NCBI GenBank assembly: GCA_031264295.1
Contig: JAISED010000053.1
Location: forward strand, 1 to 50,109
DNA length: 50,109 nucleotides
Origin: Eubacteriales Family XIII. Incertae Sedis bacterium
GTDB lineage: Bacteria; Bacillota; Clostridia; Peptostreptococcales; Anaerovoracaceae
Direction of reading: 5' to 3'
This document shows positions 1 to 8,328 of the stretch, one piece after another. The position numbers and the translations under genes are program-made. The notes beneath the pieces were generated by a model that ran no database searches, was not told where the DNA came from, and saw nothing but the letters and a program-made list of their open reading frames with translations. Positions within the stretch are counted from its first letter, which is position 1. Every line of letters begins with the position of its first letter.

Positions 1-1
1 A

Positions 2-367
2 GAAGACTTAAATGAGCTCAAAAAATTGGAGGTAAAGGAAGTGGGACAGGCGCTTGAAGCTTACAATTACATCATCGGAAGCCCGGAATATCGAGAACTC
101 GAAAGAGTACGTGAAAGAGTCCTGCATGACGAAGCGCAAGCTCTGTCAAATGCATGGGAGTCAGGAGTACGCGAGTCTGATGGAAAGTGGCGGAATGTGG
201 TTGCTGACAAGGATGCAGCGATTACTGAAAAGGAGGCAGTGATTGCTGAAAATCAGGCAGTGATTGCTGAAAATCAGGCAGTGATTGCTGAGAAGGATGC
301 AGTGATTGCTGAGAAGGATGCGGAGAACGCGTTGCTACGCGAACAACTTCTTGCATTACAACCATAG
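2..367 (+). CDS. Rpn family PD-(D/E)XK nuclease/transposase, C-terminal fragment
   Basis: The reading frame is open at the left edge of the window, so the start and nuclease core are missing; only about 121 residues remain. The first visible residues (EDLNELKKLEVKEVGQALEAY) followed by SPEYRELERVRE and HDEAQA are the usual C-terminal helices of Rpn-type recombination-promoting nucleases (YhgA-like transposases). After them come five 7-residue repeats of the type AVIAENQ/AVIAEKD, expected to form a coiled coil, and a short tail. A TTG at 26 could look like a start but has no reason to be one, since the family homology continues upstream of it. Family assignment is from motif recognition of the tail only; catalytic residues cannot be checked here. 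Confidence 0.75.
   Translation, partial: EDLNELKKLEVKEVGQALEAYNYIIGSPEYRELERVRERVLHDEAQALSNAWESGVRESDGKWRNVVADKDAAITEKEAVIAENQAVIAENQAVIAEKDAVIAEKDAENALLREQLLALQP
215..319 (+). repeat. Five 21-bp tandem repeats encoding coiled-coil heptads
   Basis: Five consecutive 21-bp units start at 215, 236, 257, 278 and 299. Units two and three are identical, and units four and five are identical. Each encodes one heptad (A-V/A-I-I/T-A/E-E-N/K-Q/D), so gain or loss of a unit keeps frame and lengthens the coil by two turns. Confidence 0.9.
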
Positions 368-414
368 AGTCGAAAAACCTCGCCATACTACCAGTATATC
401 TGCGTTTTTCGACT
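368..414 (+). terminator. Hairpin after the transposase gene
   Basis: An 11-bp perfect inverted repeat (AGTCGAAAAAC at 368-378 and GTTTTTCGACT at 404-414) with a 25-nt loop begins right after the stop codon. The U-run lies inside the 3' arm rather than after it, so termination is plausible but not certain. From 415 to 617 I see no gene. Confidence 0.4.
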
Positions 415-617
415 GTGAATCGCAGCAAAATTCACGCCGAATCTGCACACCCTGAGTTTTTAGAAGTCCCTGTAAATATAAATGTCCGCAGGCGGATTTG
501 TATTGATACTATCCGACCGCAGACATTCATTCAAGTCGTATGTTTTACTATCTATTACTATCTGTTTCCGTTTACTTATGCCTTTTGTCGTATGCTTCCG
601 TCTTTCATCACCTACTG

Positions 618-1796
618 TTATCTTTCGACTATGAGAGCCGTGCCCTGACCGCCGCCTATGCATAGAGTCGCCAGACCGTACTTCGCGCCGCACTTTGACA
701 TCTCATGAACAAGCGTCACCAATATCCTGGCGCCGGAAGCTCCGATCGGGTGTCCAAGCGCTATAGCGCCACCGTTCACGTTCACCTTCGCGGCATCGAA
801 TCCAAGATCCCTCGAAACGGCCACGCTCTGCGCGGCAAACGCCTCATTCGCCTCAATGAGATCGATGTCCTTGAGTTCAAGCCCTGCCTTAGCGAGCGCC
901 TTCTTTGTAGCGGGAACAGGACCTATACCCATGATAGTCGGATCCACGCCCGCAGAGCCGTAACCCTTGATCGTGCAAAGCGGCTTAATACCCAACTCAT
1001 CGGCCTTTTCCTTCGACATAACCACCAAAGCGGCGGCGCTATCGTTGATGCCGGAAGCGTTGGCGGCTGTCACGCAACCGTCCTTCTTAAAGGCCGGACG
1101 CAACTTGCCTATGCCTTCGAGGGTAGTACCCTCTTTAGGATACTCGTCCGTATCGAATACTATAGGATCACCCTTTTTCTTCGGAATCTCGATCGGCACT
1201 ATCTCATCCTTGAATTTGCCGGCCTTTATAGCCGCAACAGCCTTTTCCTGGGATTTGACCGAGAATGCATCAAGTTCTTCCCTCGTAATGCCCCACTGTT
1301 CGCAAATATTCTCAGCGGTAATACCCATATGGTACTTATTGAATACATCGGTAAGTCCGTCATTCACCATCATGTCGACCATCTTAGCGTCGCCCATGCG
1401 AGCGCCCCATCTGGCACTGGGAACGATATACCCCGACGCGCTCATATTTTCCGTACCGCCCGCGACGACTACGTCAGCGTCTCCCGCTTTGATGATCTGC
1501 GCGGCCAAAGCGACCGTCCTCAGTCCGGAACCGCAGACCTTGTTCAATGTGAGCGAAGGTACTTCCACCGGTATACCGGCTTCTATGGATACCTGTCTGG
1601 CCACATTCTGCCCCAATCCGCCTTGAAGCACATTACCAAAAATCAATTCGTCCACAGACGCGGGATCCACGCCGGCTCTTTTCAATGCCTCTTTAACTAC
1701 AATGCCCCCGAGTTTCGCAGCGGAAATATCCTTCAGTGCGCCTCCGAAACTGCCGATGGGTGTTCTGACAGCACTAGCGATTACAACTTCTCTCAT
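618..1796 (-). CDS. thlA: Acetyl-CoA acetyltransferase (thiolase)
   Basis: This 392-residue protein has the usual length of a bacterial biosynthetic thiolase, which condenses two acetyl-CoA to acetoacetyl-CoA in the cytoplasm and feeds butyrate/butanol or beta-oxidation-type pathways. It starts [19 protein letters not shown]. The acylated cysteine is C88 in NKVCGSG. The C-terminal motifs [22 protein letters not shown] and CIGGGQG supply the catalytic His and second Cys. An AGGAGG ribosome site lies just upstream of the ATG. It is the last gene of a minus-strand series, 108 bp after the DUF2156 gene; no hydroxybutyryl-CoA dehydrogenase or crotonase gene is adjacent in the window. Symbol thlA is used for the clostridial enzyme; atoB would be equivalent. 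Confidence 0.95.
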   Translation of the reverse strand: MREVVIASAVRTPIGSFGGALKDISAAKLGGIVVKEALKRAGVDPASVDELIFGNVLQGGLGQNVARQVSIEAGIPVEVPSLTLNKVCGSGLRTVALAAQIIKAGDADVVVAGGTENMSASGYIVPSARWGARMGDAKMVDMMVNDGLTDVFNKYHMGITAENICEQWGITREELDAFSVKSQEKAVAAIKAGKFKDEIVPIEIPKKKGDPIVFDTDEYPKEGTTLEGIGKLRPAFKKDGCVTAANASGINDSAAALVVMSKEKADELGIKPLCTIKGYGSAGVDPTIMGIGPVPATKKALAKAGLELKDIDLIEANEAFAAQSVAVSRDLGFDAAKVNVNGGAIALGHPIGASGARILVTLVHEMSKCGAKYGLATLCIGGGQGTALIVER

Positions 1797-1904
1797 GAAA
1801 ACCTCCTTTTGTACACAAATTAACTCATTTTTGTACTATAACAGACGATAACGAGTAATTGGCTCATATGTTGTCTCCTGATCTTCCGCAGCATAAGCCG
1901 CGTT

Positions 1905-2864
1905 CTATCTGAACCCCCGTGAACAATGAGGTTCGAGAAATGTCACTGTATATTTCTCCACCAGCATTGAGGGTTTATATGACAATTTTGCCTTCCTTAA
2001 TCCGGGTATTCCCATATCTTCCTCCCGGTTTATGCGCTTGACGTTTTTCGCTACATGCTTGCAAAATTCGTTGTTGATCACCTGATACAGCCCACGGTAT
2101 TCCGTGTTCGCCTTTTCGATGTGCACCGTCACCGTTTTCTTGCCCAAACGTCCGCCGATACTGAGCGCCTCTATCTTTCCGTCTATCCTGATGACGCCGG
2201 TCAGATAGCCCACCGTTTCAATATTTAAAAACACATCCTGCATGGCCTTCTCTTCCATAAGAAGAAGCTCTCGTTCGTGCGGATCCGTCAGATTCTTGCG
2301 TTCATTGAATTCTCTGATAAACTCCATCGCCTCTTCCGCCATACCGGAATTCATTACCTCATATTCGTATTTATAATTATTTAAAAAATAGTTGAGATGG
2401 TTCTTTTTAGGGTGATATTCACGCCCTTTAAGCTCAATGAGATCCTGCGTGTTGTAAACGTAGTCGAAGTTCGGCCGATCCGCCTCGTATTTCAGTTTAC
2501 CCGGCAGCGCCTCCCTCAAAAAATCCGTCATGTGAAAGGGAACCAGCATCATACTGAACGCCTGCCCCTTTTCCTCGAAGACCTTTCTGGCGGCGTAAAT
2601 AGTCTCCGCCAGTTTCTCAGGTTTATAGTCGCCCGTTCTTGTGAGAGGCGGAAACATGAAGGGTATATCCATCTCCATTTCTAGATTGTTTACCGCTGCA
2701 ATGCACAGATAATCCCCTATAATCTCCCAGCTGAACTTATTGATGTCGCGCCACATAAACAGTGATGTAAACGACATACCGGAGGATTTGTATTCAAAAC
2801 TTCCGAGATATTCTTCAAGTAACTGTCTGGACTCTATGGTTATTCTGTTATTAAAAATTCGCAT
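1905..2864 (-). CDS. DUF2156 (phosphatidylglycerol lysyltransferase-type GNAT) protein
   Basis: The 319-residue soluble protein has the features of stand-alone DUF2156 proteins: an early segment with FTSLFMWRD, a central YVYNTQDLIELKGREYHPKK block, and a C-terminal acyltransferase-like half (GGRLGKKTVTVHIEKANTEYRGLYQVIN, ending in INREEDMGIPGLRKAKLSY). This is the domain that transfers aminoacyl groups in MprF, but here there is no membrane region, so the acceptor is unknown. Its ATG overlaps the stop of the upstream isochorismatase-like gene (TAATG), which suggests translational coupling. Function beyond the family name is not supported by the sequence. Confidence 0.85.
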   Translation of the reverse strand: MRIFNNRITIESRQLLEEYLGSFEYKSSGMSFTSLFMWRDINKFSWEIIGDYLCIAAVNNLEMEMDIPFMFPPLTRTGDYKPEKLAETIYAARKVFEEKGQAFSMMLVPFHMTDFLREALPGKLKYEADRPNFDYVYNTQDLIELKGREYHPKKNHLNYFLNNYKYEYEVMNSGMAEEAMEFIREFNERKNLTDPHERELLLMEEKAMQDVFLNIETVGYLTGVIRIDGKIEALSIGGRLGKKTVTVHIEKANTEYRGLYQVINNEFCKHVAKNVKRINREEDMGIPGLRKAKLSYKPSMLVEKYTVTFLEPHCSRGFR

Positions 2865-3427
2865 TACTTTACCAAGCCGGAAATCTGTTTGAAGCCCGAT
2901 TCCCTTGCTCCTTCCAACATTTCGAATAATATCGCCTCGTATGTGCTCACGGTAACGCCCGCAGTTTCCATACGGCGAAGCGCGATCTTTTTGTCGCTCT
3001 TCTTCCTGGATGAAACGCAGTCGGCGGCGATAAACACATCATATCCCGCTTCAAGCAGATCGAGAGCCGTCTGCATCACACAGACATGCGCCTCAATACC
3101 GCATATAACCACATTTCGCCTGTTAAGCGATTCAAGCTCCTTTATGAACTCCGGAGTACCCGCGGCACTGAAACTGGTCTTCTCGATCGGATTGAATCCC
3201 GACCCGTCGCCGAGAGCTTCTGCAACCGGCGCCACTGTCGCCCCCAGTCCTTTGCTGTACTGCTGCGTCACGGTAATGGGAGCGCCCAATATCCTGAATC
3301 CCTTGATGAGCTTAACTGCGGCGTCTTCCACAGCTTCCCCGTCATAGACGGCAGGCATCAGACGTTCTTGTAGATCGATCACTACGAGTACAGAATTATT
3401 TCTTCTGATCCTTTTTACATTACCCAT
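2864..3427 (-). CDS. Isochorismatase-family cysteine hydrolase
   Basis: The 187-residue protein has the full isochorismatase-fold signature: VLVVIDLQ with the catalytic Asp at D18, the Lys at K83 in IEKTSFSA, and GIEAHVCV with the nucleophile C116 and the usual cis-peptide next to it. Members hydrolyse small amides or N-carbamoyl compounds (nicotinamide, ureidoacrylate) or act on isochorismate; this one is close to the YcaC/hydrolase group and its substrate cannot be read from the sequence. An AGGAG site precedes the ATG. It lies between surE and the DUF2156 gene on the same strand and overlaps the latter, so the three genes are likely co-transcribed. Confidence 0.88.
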   Translation of the reverse strand: MGNVKRIRRNNSVLVVIDLQERLMPAVYDGEAVEDAAVKLIKGFRILGAPITVTQQYSKGLGATVAPVAEALGDGSGFNPIEKTSFSAAGTPEFIKELESLNRRNVVICGIEAHVCVMQTALDLLEAGYDVFIAADCVSSRKKSDKKIALRRMETAGVTVSTYEAILFEMLEGARESGFKQISGLVK

Positions 3428-3519
3428 TTTTTGTTCTCCTAATACGAATCTGCAATTAAAATATCCATAAAAGCCGATTCGTTAGATACCGCTTTGATCG
3501 GCGCTCATTTTAGAGGTTC

Positions 3520-4311
3520 CTAAAATCCGCTGAGGTTTAGATCTATATTGTCCCACCGATTATCTTGAAGCATCTCTTTTATCAGTCCTTCATCCGTAAG
3601 ATCCGACTGAAGCGGCGTTATCGTAGCGTACCCGCGCCTATGCTCGGTCACATCCACATCCGGCGCTCCGTTCCTTGTGAAAACCTGCCGCGCCGCGTAC
3701 CAGTAGCCCCTGTCCTCTTCAGAGCTGTATTCTTCGTTGAATTCCTCGGTATACTCCATCACGCCCAGCCTTGTGATCTTGACGCCTTTTATTTCATTAG
3801 GCGGCGCATCGGGTACATTTATATTCAGCACAGTCCTATGTCCGTGAGCCTCGATGGGAAGCGCCGCCGCGCTTAGTGCAAGGCGAGAGGCCGCTTCGAA
3901 AAAAATCGGATTCCGCGCGTCCACCGACACAGCAACAGACGGCTTCATATTCAGCGCCCCTTCCATAGCAGCGCCCACCGTACCCGAATACAATGTATCT
4001 GTGCCCAAATTGCTCCCGTGATTTATCCCTGAAAATACCTTATCTATGAGAATACCGTCCTGTTTGAGGCGATAAAGACCCACCTTCACACAATCCGCCG
4101 GCGTCCCGTCGATCTCTATTGCCCGCGCAGCCCCCGGATATTTAACTTCTCTGAAGTTCAATCTTTTGATCACTGTGATCCCATGCCCGCTGGCGCTTTT
4201 CTGCTCCTTTGGAGCGCATACATAAATAGACGCCGCGCGGCCAAGCGCGTCCGCAAGCTGCCTAAGCCCCGCGGCGTCTATACCGTCGTCATTAGTAAGT
4301 AAAATGTTCAT
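3520..4311 (-). CDS. surE: 5'/3'-nucleotidase SurE
   Basis: SurE removes phosphate from nucleoside monophosphates and is linked to stationary-phase survival. The 263-residue protein starts MNILLTNDDGIDAAGL, giving the metal-binding pair D8-D9. S39 in KSASGHG and N96 in SGINHGSNLG complete the metal site, and LYSGTVGAAMEG is the conserved helix of the family. Length and motif order match known SurE proteins. AAGGAGAT precedes the ATG. It appears to be the first gene of the minus-strand group surE, isochorismatase-like, DUF2156, thlA. Confidence 0.95.
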   Translation of the reverse strand: MNILLTNDDGIDAAGLRQLADALGRAASIYVCAPKEQKSASGHGITVIKRLNFREVKYPGAARAIEIDGTPADCVKVGLYRLKQDGILIDKVFSGINHGSNLGTDTLYSGTVGAAMEGALNMKPSVAVSVDARNPIFFEAASRLALSAAALPIEAHGHRTVLNINVPDAPPNEIKGVKITRLGVMEYTEEFNEEYSSEEDRGYWYAARQVFTRNGAPDVDVTEHRRGYATITPLQSDLTDEGLIKEMLQDNRWDNIDLNLSGF

Positions 4312-4379
4312 CCCTTATCTCCTTTTTAGCGCCCCTCCATTATATCGTATATCGCGCTCATTTGCAAATCGTTCAACGG

Positions 4380-4420
4380 AAAAAAACGCCGTCGTCGGCA
4401 TTGTTCGCAGACGACGGCGT
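4380..4420 (-). terminator. Rho-independent terminator after the GH43 gene
   Basis: A perfect 11-bp stem (4386-4396 with 4410-4420, ACGCCGTCGTC/GACGACGGCGT) with a 13-nt loop is followed on the minus strand by seven U residues (A-run at 4380-4386 on the plus strand). It sits about 100 bp past the stop at 4524 and isolates surE from the upstream gene. Confidence 0.9.
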
Positions 4421-4523
4421 GAGTTGCAAGAAAAGATATACTTTTGGGTTCAAAATCAATGCCGGCATGCGCACCTTGACTCGCTTGCTCGGGCTACTAT
4501 TTTCGTTATATGCGCTCGCCGAG

Positions 4524-6464
4524 CTACGGCGTAATCACAAGCAGCATTGAGGATGCGAGATTGCTGCCGTATGTGGTGCGAAGTGTGATGATAACGCTTC
4601 CCGATCTGCGCAGTGTAACAAGACCGTTGCCGTCGACTGTTGCGATCCCTGTGTTCGCAGAGGTAAATTCATAGTTTGTTCCGTCTGTATCAGGTAAAAG
4701 CTGGAATTCTCCGGCTTTCAGCTTTGCATTTACCCTGGCGGAGCTATGAACCTTTGCATAGGTGGCGGGGGTCTCAAGTTTAAATTGCAACTTATTGATC
4801 TGGCAGATCTCCCCGGATTGGCTTGAAAGAAATTCAAGATATATCCCCTTCTTTCCTACCAGTTTGTCCTTGTCAACTACAGCCTCCACTTTATGAGCTT
4901 CCCTGTCGGCGCCGTCCAGTTCCATTGTACCGATAAGTGTCTTCGGTTGTTCAGGATCGCTGAACTTTGTTTTCGGGTCGCCTGCATAGATGTTGACGGT
5001 TCCGGCGGCGCGTTCAGTCAGTGTCATAACCAACTTGATTTGTTCGCCGTCCGCGGCGCCGTCGCCGAAATTAAAATATTTATATCCGAGCCATGAATGA
5101 TTCCTGATATTCATGACAGGATACCAGTCGTCCCGCACAGCGTTCGGATCGAAATTTATGTTGGCGTCATTGTTCTGGCTGAAGAACTGAGGGGAAGCGT
5201 TGCCGCTTGCCGGAAGAATATAGCAAGCATATCCGGCATATTGCTCTTTGAACGGATCGAGTCCGTTGATCTCAAAGCCCTGTGAGGTCAATTCGACCTG
5301 CTCGATCACCGGCTTCCCGTCTACAAAGCTGATATCAAAAGGTTCCGCCATTGCCTGCCTCTTACTGCTGATATTGGTACTGCGGTGGTAGATTTGATAC
5401 CACTGGTCGTTGACCTTCGCCATGCCGCCATGGACATTACCGCCGGTGAATGTATATGTCGTAGCTCCCGTATAGGGATCCGCCACTTGTTCACCCCTGT
5501 TATCGACGATCACTCCGCCAAAGATCCACGGGTCGCCCAATGCCGGATCGCCGAAAGGATTGTCGCTATACGCCCAGCCTATTTCGCTTATGCCTGTAGT
5601 TGCGGTTTGGGTAGGTCTAACCGCTCTGCAATAAGCCATAATGTATGTATCATTGACCTTCCTCATGGATGATCCCTCGAACATGTAAAACGGCGCGACC
5701 CAATCCGGCATAGTGTTCATGGGTTCATGCGCCGTATCCAACAAGGGGTAATGCATCGTACCCGGAAGTATCGTGGCCATATCGTCGGGATCCAGCTCAC
5801 ACGCTTGCAGGTTTCGATTCTCTTCGGGCGTCCAATACAAAAATACGCGCGATTTGCCGTCTTCATTCTTTACATCATCCACCAGAACCGCCGGGTCGAA
5901 CGCCAGCTGGACAAACTTGGGATCCCCAAAAGGACCGGCCGGGCTGTCGCTCGAAACGACAAACATCGGATGCCTCCGCCTATTCATATCCGCCGGCGGA
6001 TCCGGATTGACATGCCACATACCGTCAACAAATACATACATATAATACTTCTTGTTTTCCGGATGGTAGACCACGTCAGGCGCGTATAACATCACCCTGA
6101 TATTTGCGTCTACATCAACTATAAGCTGTTTAGTGATACCGTCCCTGTCAACATAATCCACACCATTCAATTGATCGACGTGAAAGGCTTCGCCGTCGTA
6201 CCGCCAATCATTCGGGTCGTCCAAGGGAGCCGACCATACTACATGATCCGGTCCGCAATAGCCGCTGATACGAGAGTCATGTGAACCATAGACATACAAA
6301 CGTTCCTGGCCGGTTTCAGGGTCTGTAAACACCCGCGGCTCACCGTCCGGAACGCGCTCCCACAAAGGCAGGAAGGGGTTGGCTGCTGAGGCGTTTATGG
6401 GGAACACCCCAACAATCATTACCATCGCCATAAGTAGGAATAACACTCTGTTTCTCTTTTTCAT
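4524..6464 (-). CDS. Secreted family 43-like glycoside hydrolase with C-terminal Big_2-like module
   Basis: The 646-residue protein starts with a signal peptide (MKKRNRVLFLLMAMVMIVGV, likely cut near ANASA/ASA). The first 400 residues look like a five-bladed GH43 domain: a base Asp around D48 (RVFTDPETG), APDVVYHPENKKYYMYVF, D190 in FDPAVLVDD as the pKa-tuning Asp, and the general acid E263 in MFEGSSM. Such enzymes remove arabinose, xylose or galactose units from plant polysaccharides; the exact specificity is not readable. Residues 420-560 form a probable carbohydrate-binding beta-sandwich. The last 80 residues form a Big_2-like module (ANTGIATVDGNGLVTL) shared with two other secreted proteins of this window. 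AGGAG precedes the ATG, 21 bp after the AlbA_2 gene. Confidence 0.85.
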   Translation of the reverse strand: MKKRNRVLFLLMAMVMIVGVFPINASAANPFLPLWERVPDGEPRVFTDPETGQERLYVYGSHDSRISGYCGPDHVVWSAPLDDPNDWRYDGEAFHVDQLNGVDYVDRDGITKQLIVDVDANIRVMLYAPDVVYHPENKKYYMYVFVDGMWHVNPDPPADMNRRRHPMFVVSSDSPAGPFGDPKFVQLAFDPAVLVDDVKNEDGKSRVFLYWTPEENRNLQACELDPDDMATILPGTMHYPLLDTAHEPMNTMPDWVAPFYMFEGSSMRKVNDTYIMAYCRAVRPTQTATTGISEIGWAYSDNPFGDPALGDPWIFGGVIVDNRGEQVADPYTGATTYTFTGGNVHGGMAKVNDQWYQIYHRSTNISSKRQAMAEPFDISFVDGKPVIEQVELTSQGFEINGLDPFKEQYAGYACYILPASGNASPQFFSQNNDANINFDPNAVRDDWYPVMNIRNHSWLGYKYFNFGDGAADGEQIKLVMTLTERAAGTVNIYAGDPKTKFSDPEQPKTLIGTMELDGADREAHKVEAVVDKDKLVGKKGIYLEFLSSQSGEICQINKLQFKLETPATYAKVHSSARVNAKLKAGEFQLLPDTDGTNYEFTSANTGIATVDGNGLVTLRRSGSVIITLRTTYGSNLASSMLLVITP

Positions 6465-6485
6465 TAGAATTCTCCTTTCAATTAT

Positions 6486-7991
6486 TCACTTTTGAGAAGC
6501 CATTTTGACAAGCCATCGTCCGTTTTTTCTGGCGCCGATATGCTCAACACATCCATTTTTTTTCAAAAAACGGATATTTGCTTCGGCGTTTTTGCTGCTA
6601 ATCCCAAGTTCTTCAGCAATTTTTCCCGTCGTAACAGTTGGATCGCCCCTCATCAAATCAAGTATCCTTTGACGGAGTTCATTTATTCCGCTATTTATTC
6701 CGCCATTTATTCCGCCATTTATTCCGCTTGCGTTAGCGGAATAAATTTCAAAACCTTCTTTGCTATCGTAAAATGGTAACCGCAATACTGTTCTGTCCGG
6801 CTCGAACATTTCTGTGTATTGCGGCGCATCCCAACTCTGCTGTATCCAAGTATGATAGATATTAGGTATTCCGCTCCCAGCGCGTTCTCCAATATCCAGC
6901 AGACTGAACATTTTCATAATAACCGCATTGCGTGGAGATGAAACGCCGCCGCTTAACGCTTCTCTAAAACTGACACGAAAACCGCCGGGGTTTTCCAAAA
7001 CAATTTCATTCAGATTGTTGCGAATAACAATGCCGCGTGAGCCGTAATAATCAGCGTTGGTAAAGCAATTCGCCAATGCCTCGCGCAGGGATTTATGCAC
7101 TGGCGTATCATCAACGCGATGCAATCCATCCTCTATTCTGAACGGGATTTTGATCTTCGGGTTCTGTATGAGTTTATTGTAGACCTTGAAAAAGAACTCG
7201 TAAATGTTGCCGCTCCATTCGCCTGACGATGAAGTGATTCTATCCGTCCAGCGCACTTTCGCGTCAAAATGCTCCTGATAGTCAAGGAAAAACTGCGGGT
7301 ATTCATGCAAGATTTCGTACTCAAAACCGAACATCAAAAGACCTGCCGCCGTTGGACGCCGTTTATCATCCTCGCCGATACCAATCGCACCGATTTTTTG
7401 CAAAAATTCAATATCCTCAAGCTCTTCCCAAACGTGACCGGGGCGTGTGACTTTCATGCGATTGCGGTAACGGTGCAAGCTCTCATAATCAAAAACGGCG
7501 AGCGGCAATTTATCCAATACAAGCATATCCTGCGTTTTGCTGCCATTGTCGCGTATCATAGCCTGTACCATTTCTTTGGTGCAATTATAATCACCTTCAC
7601 CGTTTCTGCGATAGGTTCCGGTAAACGGATTGTTGTTTAAGTATATAGGCTTTAAAGTTCTGTCCGCGCGGGAGATTTCAATTATGATGATGTTTTTGCT
7701 GTCAACTGACTCCACACGGACGTGTTTGTCGAGCAACAGATTCAAACTGACCTTGCTCGAATTGTTCACAGTATTCCAAAAATCAGATATCAGTTTTTCG
7801 GGTTCGGGCAAGCCGATTACATTGAGGGATCTATCCTCCAACTCCTCAACACCGAGCAGTATCACACCTCCGTTTGTATTTGCGAAAGCAGAGTACGTTG
7901 TCCAGAGGCTACGCGGCAAACCACCTGTCGCTGTTTTGACTTCAAGACAATTATCCTCACGGTACTTGTTCAGTTCATTTAGATTCAGCAT
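6486..7991 (-). CDS. AlbA_2 / Schlafen-like ATP-binding regulator with winged-helix end
   Basis: The 501-residue soluble protein begins with an AlbA_2 (Schlafen-like) nucleic-acid-binding domain (residues about 10-130: NCLEVKTATGGLPRSLWTTYSAFANTNGG and GVILLGVEE). A central region has a GHKL-like ATP-binding part (SLREALANCFTNADYYGSRG, VLENPGGF, GERAGSGI). A C-terminal winged helix follows (GKIAEELGISSKNAEANIRFLKKNG). Between them lies a low-complexity run INGGINGGINSGIN made by 12-bp DNA repeats near 6680-6730. Proteins of this type are usually annotated as putative transcriptional regulators or helicase-related, with no certain role. AGGTGA precedes the ATG. The GH43 gene follows 21 bp downstream, so it may control or accompany that enzyme. 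Confidence 0.8.
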   Translation of the reverse strand: MLNLNELNKYREDNCLEVKTATGGLPRSLWTTYSAFANTNGGVILLGVEELEDRSLNVIGLPEPEKLISDFWNTVNNSSKVSLNLLLDKHVRVESVDSKNIIIIEISRADRTLKPIYLNNNPFTGTYRRNGEGDYNCTKEMVQAMIRDNGSKTQDMLVLDKLPLAVFDYESLHRYRNRMKVTRPGHVWEELEDIEFLQKIGAIGIGEDDKRRPTAAGLLMFGFEYEILHEYPQFFLDYQEHFDAKVRWTDRITSSSGEWSGNIYEFFFKVYNKLIQNPKIKIPFRIEDGLHRVDDTPVHKSLREALANCFTNADYYGSRGIVIRNNLNEIVLENPGGFRVSFREALSGGVSSPRNAVIMKMFSLLDIGERAGSGIPNIYHTWIQQSWDAPQYTEMFEPDRTVLRLPFYDSKEGFEIYSANASGINGGINGGINSGINELRQRILDLMRGDPTVTTGKIAEELGISSKNAEANIRFLKKNGCVEHIGARKNGRWLVKMASQK

Positions 7992-7997
7992 AATTTT

Positions 7998-8105
7998 TCA
8001 CCTGATCATTATCGCCATAATATCCCTGGAAGTCTCCCAAATCTTAGATGCAAGCTCTGAAAGCCCTCGTTGTGTCTCCGGACGATCTTTTTTCAGAACT
8101 TGCCT
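7998..8105 (-). pseudogene. Short orphan reading frame or gene remnant
   Basis: A 35-codon open frame without an in-frame ATG ends a few bases before the AlbA_2 start. It reads VLKKDRPETQRGLSELAS followed by KIWETSRDIMAIMIR and a stop, which looks like real protein sequence (amphipathic helices), but I do not recognise the family. It could be the tail of a lost gene. Of the rest of the 337-bp gap to 8328, only the hairpin at 8251 and the shared motif at 8222-8240 stand out. Confidence 0.3.
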
Positions 8106-8250
8106 TTAAAATATCACACTTATGGCATATTTTCAAGAATTAATTTTCCATTAATCTATTGTTATTATTTCCCAGTTTTCCGGCGCAGTCTCTATGAATA
8201 CTGAACTATTTTTACTTATGGGGGACTTCTAAAAACTCAGTATAAACAGC

Positions 8251-8285
8251 GGCAGCCCCTCGTCTACTTATGACGAAAGGCTGCC
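8251..8285 (-). terminator. Hairpin downstream of the GH30-like gene
   Basis: GGCAGCC (8251-8257) pairs with GGCTGCC (8279-8285), with a second stem CTCGTC/GACGA inside. It lies 44 bp past the stop codon of the minus-strand gene. The U-tract on the minus strand is weak, so this is a probable rather than certain terminator. Confidence 0.45.
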
Positions 8286-8328
8286 GTTCTGTTCTATTTG
8301 TCACAGCGGAGGCTGGACTTCGGTCTAT

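Noticed and set aside
705..1823. Long plus-strand open frame opposite thiolase
   Set aside because: It is the mirror of the thiolase gene, whose motifs, start and ribosome site are all on the minus strand. The plus-strand product has no recognisable domain.
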